Shown: piece after piece, positions 6,573 to 9,218 of the stretch | How the letters are laid out: the number at the start of each line of letters is the position of its first letter | Position numbering within the stretch: the first letter of the stretch is position 1 | Source: Acidobacteriota bacterium | GTDB taxonomy: Bacteria; Acidobacteriota; Terriglobia; UBA7540 | Length of the DNA stretch: 9,218 nt | Direction: 5' to 3' | Assembly: GCA_021784615.1 (NCBI GenBank) | Contig: JAJYHU010000201.1 | Coordinates: 1-9,218 of the forward strand | Translations under genes and position numbers: made by a program | The notes under the pieces: model-generated | Told to the model about the DNA's origin: nothing | The model's input: only the letters and a program-made list of their open reading frames with translations | The model's database searches: none

Positions 6573-7954
6573 TCGTACATATGAACGGCGCTGAAATCGA
6601 TCACGTCCCAAGCGCGCTGAAGCCGATGAAAATCCTTCGCGGTTTGGATGCCCTTGCCGACGGTTGGCCGGTCGGGCATATAAATCTTGGTCTTTTCGAA
6701 ACCGGCGCGGTCAAGAGCTTGCCGCAATCCCATCGTCATCTGGTCCCAGATTTCAGGCGGCTCGTCCGTCTCATTCAGAATGCCGATATAGTCGGGCGGC
6801 GAGCCGGTTCGTTGCTTTGAAATGCGGCAATAATCGAGCGCGGCGCGCGCAAACTCTTCAGGATTTGGAACGTCGTGATGGATGGCGCCGCTTGCATCTT
6901 TCCACTCGCGCTGGCGCGCCCAAAGCGGCATTTGCCAGAACTCGAACATCACCTGTCCGCCGATCTCGCGCAAAGACTTCAGATAAGGGAAGTCGCTTAC
7001 CTCGCCGTTCGGAAAGTTGTCGCCATAGTAGTGTGGCGAGGCGTCCGCAAGCCGGTCCCAATTGTCCATCTCCGGGTCCAGGCGCTTGCCCATCGGAAAT
7101 TCGCGCTGCAGCAGCAGATTGTATTCCGAGAGCAGTTCCCACCATCGCCGCTTCCCTTCCGCGCTCAGCTGGACGTAGGCGGTTGGCGTGGCGATGCCGC
7201 CAAATCCGATTATGGTTTGGCGCCGCCGCGCGGGATGGACCGCAACCGACGTCGATTCAATTTCCGGCTCCAGCAAGGCGCCTCGCACGTTCGGTTTCTC
7301 ACCGGTGTAAGCAAGCTGGTGCCGCTCAACATCAAGCACTGAAACTTGGCGGCCAATCTCCCGGCCGTTCACAAAGAGCGCGAGCCCCAGCCGCGAATCG
7401 AGCGTCACGCGCACGGAGCGCACGACGCCTTGATAGTTGACCGTGGATGAATCACAAAGGAGTTCCGGGAAGTAATTCGACGGTGGATGCTTCAGCAGCG
7501 GAACCAGCCCGGCGGAATCGTAGTAGCGCTGGGTCAGCAAAATTTGCCCGCGAGTGAACTCGACCGTGAAACCACCTCGCGGGCCCGTAAAGATCCAACT
7601 GGCGGCGCCGCCGTCTCCAAGTTCGAAATCGTCAAAGACAAGTGTGCGGTCAACCAGCGCAGGAAGGAACTCTTGAAAGAAAGCATGGGGATAGATCTTG
7701 CCCTTCACCCCCCACGCTTGCACTTTCCTGGTCGATGCGCTGAACGCGAAAGGATGCAGCCGGCGCCCTGCGGGCGCGCTCGCGGCAGGCAGTTGAACGG
7801 ACGTCTGAGCCTGTGCGTTGGCTTGCCCTGGAATGCCGCTGAGCCCGGCAAGGGACGTTACCGATAGCAGCGCGCCTTTCAGCGCTTCCCGCCGCGAAAA
7901 CTTCCCATTTGCTTCAGCGGCATTTGTCAAATCGAATTCGGGTTCTTTTGGCAT
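6557..7954 (-). CDS. N-terminal part of the GH30-like hydrolase (465 aa)
   Basis: This is the portion translated if TGA stops. A twin-arginine signal, SRREALKG (S20-R21-R22), precedes a hydrophobic stretch and an Ala-rich cleavage area around residues 43-49 (GQANAQA), so the product should be exported folded. Residues about 100-240 look like a concanavalin-type beta-sandwich (FDDFELGDGG, LALFVNGREIG). The barrel starts near IIGFGGIATPTAY (248-260) and reaches strand 6 at DFSAVHMYDRQ. It includes acid/base E395 but lacks the nucleophile and the last barrel strands, so it should be inactive as a retaining glycosidase. No Shine-Dalgarno site is visible before the ATG; a TATAAT box lies close upstream. 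Confidence 0.75.
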   Translation of the reverse strand: MPKEPEFDLTNAAEANGKFSRREALKGALLSVTSLAGLSGIPGQANAQAQTSVQLPAASAPAGRRLHPFAFSASTRKVQAWGVKGKIYPHAFFQEFLPALVDRTLVFDDFELGDGGAASWIFTGPRGGFTVEFTRGQILLTQRYYDSAGLVPLLKHPPSNYFPELLCDSSTVNYQGVVRSVRVTLDSRLGLALFVNGREIGRQVSVLDVERHQLAYTGEKPNVRGALLEPEIESTSVAVHPARRRQTIIGFGGIATPTAYVQLSAEGKRRWWELLSEYNLLLQREFPMGKRLDPEMDNWDRLADASPHYYGDNFPNGEVSDFPYLKSLREIGGQVMFEFWQMPLWARQREWKDASGAIHHDVPNPEEFARAALDYCRISKQRTGSPPDYIGILNETDEPPEIWDQMTMGLRQALDRAGFEKTKIYMPDRPTVGKGIQTAKDFHRLQRAWDVIDFSAVHMYDRQGL

Positions 7955-7970
7955 TGGGGATGACGGAAGG

Positions 7971-7976
7971 ATTATA
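7971..7976 (-). promoter_or_regulatory. Possible -10 box for the hydrolase gene
   Basis: The minus strand reads TATAAT here, 16 bases upstream of the ATG at 7954. Transcription would start only about 8-10 bases before the ATG, giving a near-leaderless mRNA, in keeping with the missing Shine-Dalgarno site. No convincing -35 element is seen at normal spacing. Confidence 0.35.
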
Positions 7977-8029
7977 CTGCTACTTCGGTAAACTTTTGCA
8001 GGGTTCCCCTTGCGGGTGACTGCGGATTT

Positions 8030-8106
8030 TGGTCGGGGCGCCCGGATTCGAACCGGGGACCTCTTGCGCCCAAGGCAAGCGCGCTACCAGGCTGCGCCAC
8101 GCCCCG
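8030..8106 (-). tRNA. tRNA-Pro (anticodon UGG)
   Basis: A full 77-nt cloverleaf is visible on the minus strand. The acceptor stem CGGGGCG (from 8106) pairs with CGCCCCG, followed by A73 and an encoded CCA (8030-8032). The D arm contains AGCCTGGTAGC. The anticodon arm CTTGC-CTTGGGC-GCAAG gives anticodon TGG. The T arm is CCCGG-TTCGAAT-CCGGG. The C1-G72 pair and A73 are typical of proline tRNA. It reads CCN proline codons. A TATAGC motif 8 bases upstream (8115-8120) may be its -10 box. It lies 75 bases ahead of the hydrolase gene on the same strand, with no clear terminator between. Confidence 0.97.
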
Positions 8107-8381
8107 ACAACGCCGCTATAGGGTTTTACGGCTGGGCCCGGCGCGACGCCGCGCTTGACCAGCCATTTTCCATTCTGCCAACCTTTCCGAATGGAGTCTA
8201 GGCGAATCTTCCAGGCGCTACGGCGGTTTTCCGCTGTTCGCCCGCGCTTCAGCAGGTTCCAGGCGGCTTTGTCGCGCCGGGATGGTTGCGGGCGCATGGC
8301 GCTTTTTACCCGCGGCGCGCGCAAGTTTGACTTGGGATTTGGTCGCAGCATAAGATAAAGCCTGCAACCGCACCGGCCGCA

Positions 8382-9218
8382 ATGCAAAAATCCCCCAAAC
8401 CCGGCAAGGACGGAGTTCCGAAGCGTCCCGGAAAGTTGACGACCCTTTCGCGCTCGGGCGTCGAGCGGCTCTATACCGGGACCGACCTCAAGGACTTTGA
8501 CTATCAGCGGGACCTGGGCGACCCGGGCGAATACCCGTTCACGCGCGGAATTCACCGCAACATGTACCGCGGCAAGCTCTGGACGATGCGGCAGTTTTCC
8601 GGTTTCGGCAGCCCTGAAGACACGAACCGCCGCCTTCATTATCTGCTTGGACAGGGCCAGACGGGCCTTTCCATCGCCTTTGACTTGCCGACATTGATGG
8701 GCTATGACGCGGACCACCCCTTTGCAGAAGGCGAGGTGGGCAAGTGCGGCGTCGCCGTTTCGTCCCTCCGGGACATGGAAACTCTGCTGGCCAGCTTGCC
8801 GCTCGAGCAAGTCACCGCTTCCCTGACCATCAACTCTCCGGCGGCCATCGTCTGGGCCATGTACCTGGCCGCCGCCCGGAAGAACGGCGCGGATTGGAAA
8901 AAGATTTCCGGAACTACCCAAAACGACATTCTCAAGGAATACATCGCCCAAAAGGAGTTTATCTTTCCGCCCGCGCCTTCCATGCGCCTGGTGGTGGATT
9001 CCATCGTGTTCAGCGCGCGTGAAACTCCGCGCTGGAATCCCATTTCCATCAGCGGCTATCACATCCGCGAGGCCGGCTCGACGGCCGTGCAGGAGCTGGC
9101 CTTTACGCTGCGGGATGGGATCGAATACGTCGAGTGGGTGCGGCACGCCGGGCTTGCCGTGGACGACTTTGCTCCGCGCCTCAGCTTCTTTTTCAATTCC
9201 CACAACGATCTTTTTGAG
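8382..9218 (+). CDS. B12-dependent acyl-CoA mutase large subunit, isobutyryl-CoA mutase-like (partial)
   Basis: The first 279 codons are present; the frame is still open at the window's right edge. The start at 8382 is the only ATG/GTG after the in-frame stop at 8328-8330, but no Shine-Dalgarno site is visible. The protein is plainly the methylmalonyl-CoA mutase TIM-barrel family: YPFTRGIHRNMYRG, GQGQTGLSIAFDLPT, EGEVGKCGVA, TQNDILKEYIAQ, SISGYHIREAGSTAVQELA and DDFAPRLSFFF. Using the Propionibacterium enzyme numbering (offset 17), H227 equals His244. The two residues that bind the substrate carboxylate there, Tyr89 and Arg207, are Phe72 and Gln190 here. That pair is the known signature of isobutyryl-CoA mutase, which interconverts isobutyryl-CoA and n-butyryl-CoA. 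No N-terminal B12 or GTPase domain precedes it, so it is IcmA-like, not the fused IcmF. The 275 bases between it and the tRNA hold nothing recognisable. Confidence 0.93.
   Translation, partial: MQKSPKPGKDGVPKRPGKLTTLSRSGVERLYTGTDLKDFDYQRDLGDPGEYPFTRGIHRNMYRGKLWTMRQFSGFGSPEDTNRRLHYLLGQGQTGLSIAFDLPTLMGYDADHPFAEGEVGKCGVAVSSLRDMETLLASLPLEQVTASLTINSPAAIVWAMYLAAARKNGADWKKISGTTQNDILKEYIAQKEFIFPPAPSMRLVVDSIVFSARETPRWNPISISGYHIREAGSTAVQELAFTLRDGIEYVEWVRHAGLAVDDFAPRLSFFFNSHNDLFE

Larger units (their letters stand above)
5912..7954 (-). pseudogene. Tat-exported GH30-like glycoside hydrolase interrupted by in-frame TGA
   Basis: Reading from ATG at 7954 to TAA at 5912 gives one frame of 680 codons broken only by TGA at 6557-6559 (codon 466). 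Both sides are in the same frame and the fold continues across the break: export signal, beta-sandwich, TIM barrel, then a C-terminal beta-sandwich of GH30 type (VFGGFSRRVRAGMVRVEA and a late EPGSIVTLSNV). Predicted acid/base is E395 (ILNETDEP) and nucleophile E492 (KPFLSTEL), 97 residues apart, as usual for this clan. As the sequence stands, no intact enzyme is made. The two neighbours at 1695-1697 and 2872-2874 use TGA as a normal stop, so recoding of TGA is unlikely. Inverting the 14-nt loop that contains the stop restores the whole frame. Confidence 0.8.

Noticed and set aside
6047..6820. 257-codon plus-strand open frame
   Set aside because: Antisense to the hydrolase gene; no motifs, and the minus strand carries clear catalytic and domain signals.
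8010..8201. Plus-strand ORF with ARIRTGDLL
   Set aside because: This peptide is the familiar artefact of translating a tRNA gene in antisense; the tRNA-Pro explains it.
7980..9203. 407-codon minus-strand open frame
   Set aside because: It is antisense to the well-supported mutase and runs through the tRNA gene; its end carries the GSNPGAPT peptide typical of translated tRNA. It is a GC-rich shadow frame.

Overview
This is bacterial DNA: compact, mostly moderately to highly GC-rich coding sequence with Shine-Dalgarno sites, a short operon of overlapping genes, a Tat-exported glycosidase and a CCA-encoding tRNA. A soil Acidobacteriota-like or similar saprophyte would fit the gene content, but nothing here fixes the phylum.

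Layout. Positions 1-662 are more AT-rich and hold no convincing gene, only several dyads and tiny ORFs. From about 765 to 5899 five plus-strand genes form a tight cluster: an RmlD-like SDR sugar-nucleotide reductase/epimerase; a DegT/StrS-type PLP aminotransferase (26-base overlap, strong AGGAGG site); a GHMP sugar kinase (14-base overlap) that matches the kinase domain of plant L-arabinokinase better than ordinary galactokinase; a ten-helix EamA/DMT transporter (3-base gap); and a small YihX-like HAD hydrolase (48-base gap). Together they read as a redox / amination / phosphorylation / dephosphorylation / membrane-transport set acting on a sugar or sugar-like small molecule. The product is unknown.

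Convergent to this, a minus-strand gene (7954 down to 5912) encodes a Tat-exported, GH30-like glycoside hydrolase. It is cut by one in-frame TGA at codon 466, between the predicted acid/base (E395) and nucleophile (E492). The TGA sits in the exact centre of a 14-nt loop flanked by perfect 8-bp inverted repeats. Inverting just those 14 nt removes the stop and gives a continuous, natural-looking protein (QDYFTDPDGF). This points to a loop inversion (a reversible micro-inversion or a template-switch event) rather than a simple point mutation. It is the most striking observation in the window.

A tRNA-Pro(UGG) lies on the minus strand at 8030-8106. The right end holds the first 279 codons of a B12-dependent acyl-CoA mutase. 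At the two substrate-discriminating positions of methylmalonyl-CoA mutase (Tyr89, Arg207) it has Phe72 and Gln190, the pattern of isobutyryl-CoA mutase.
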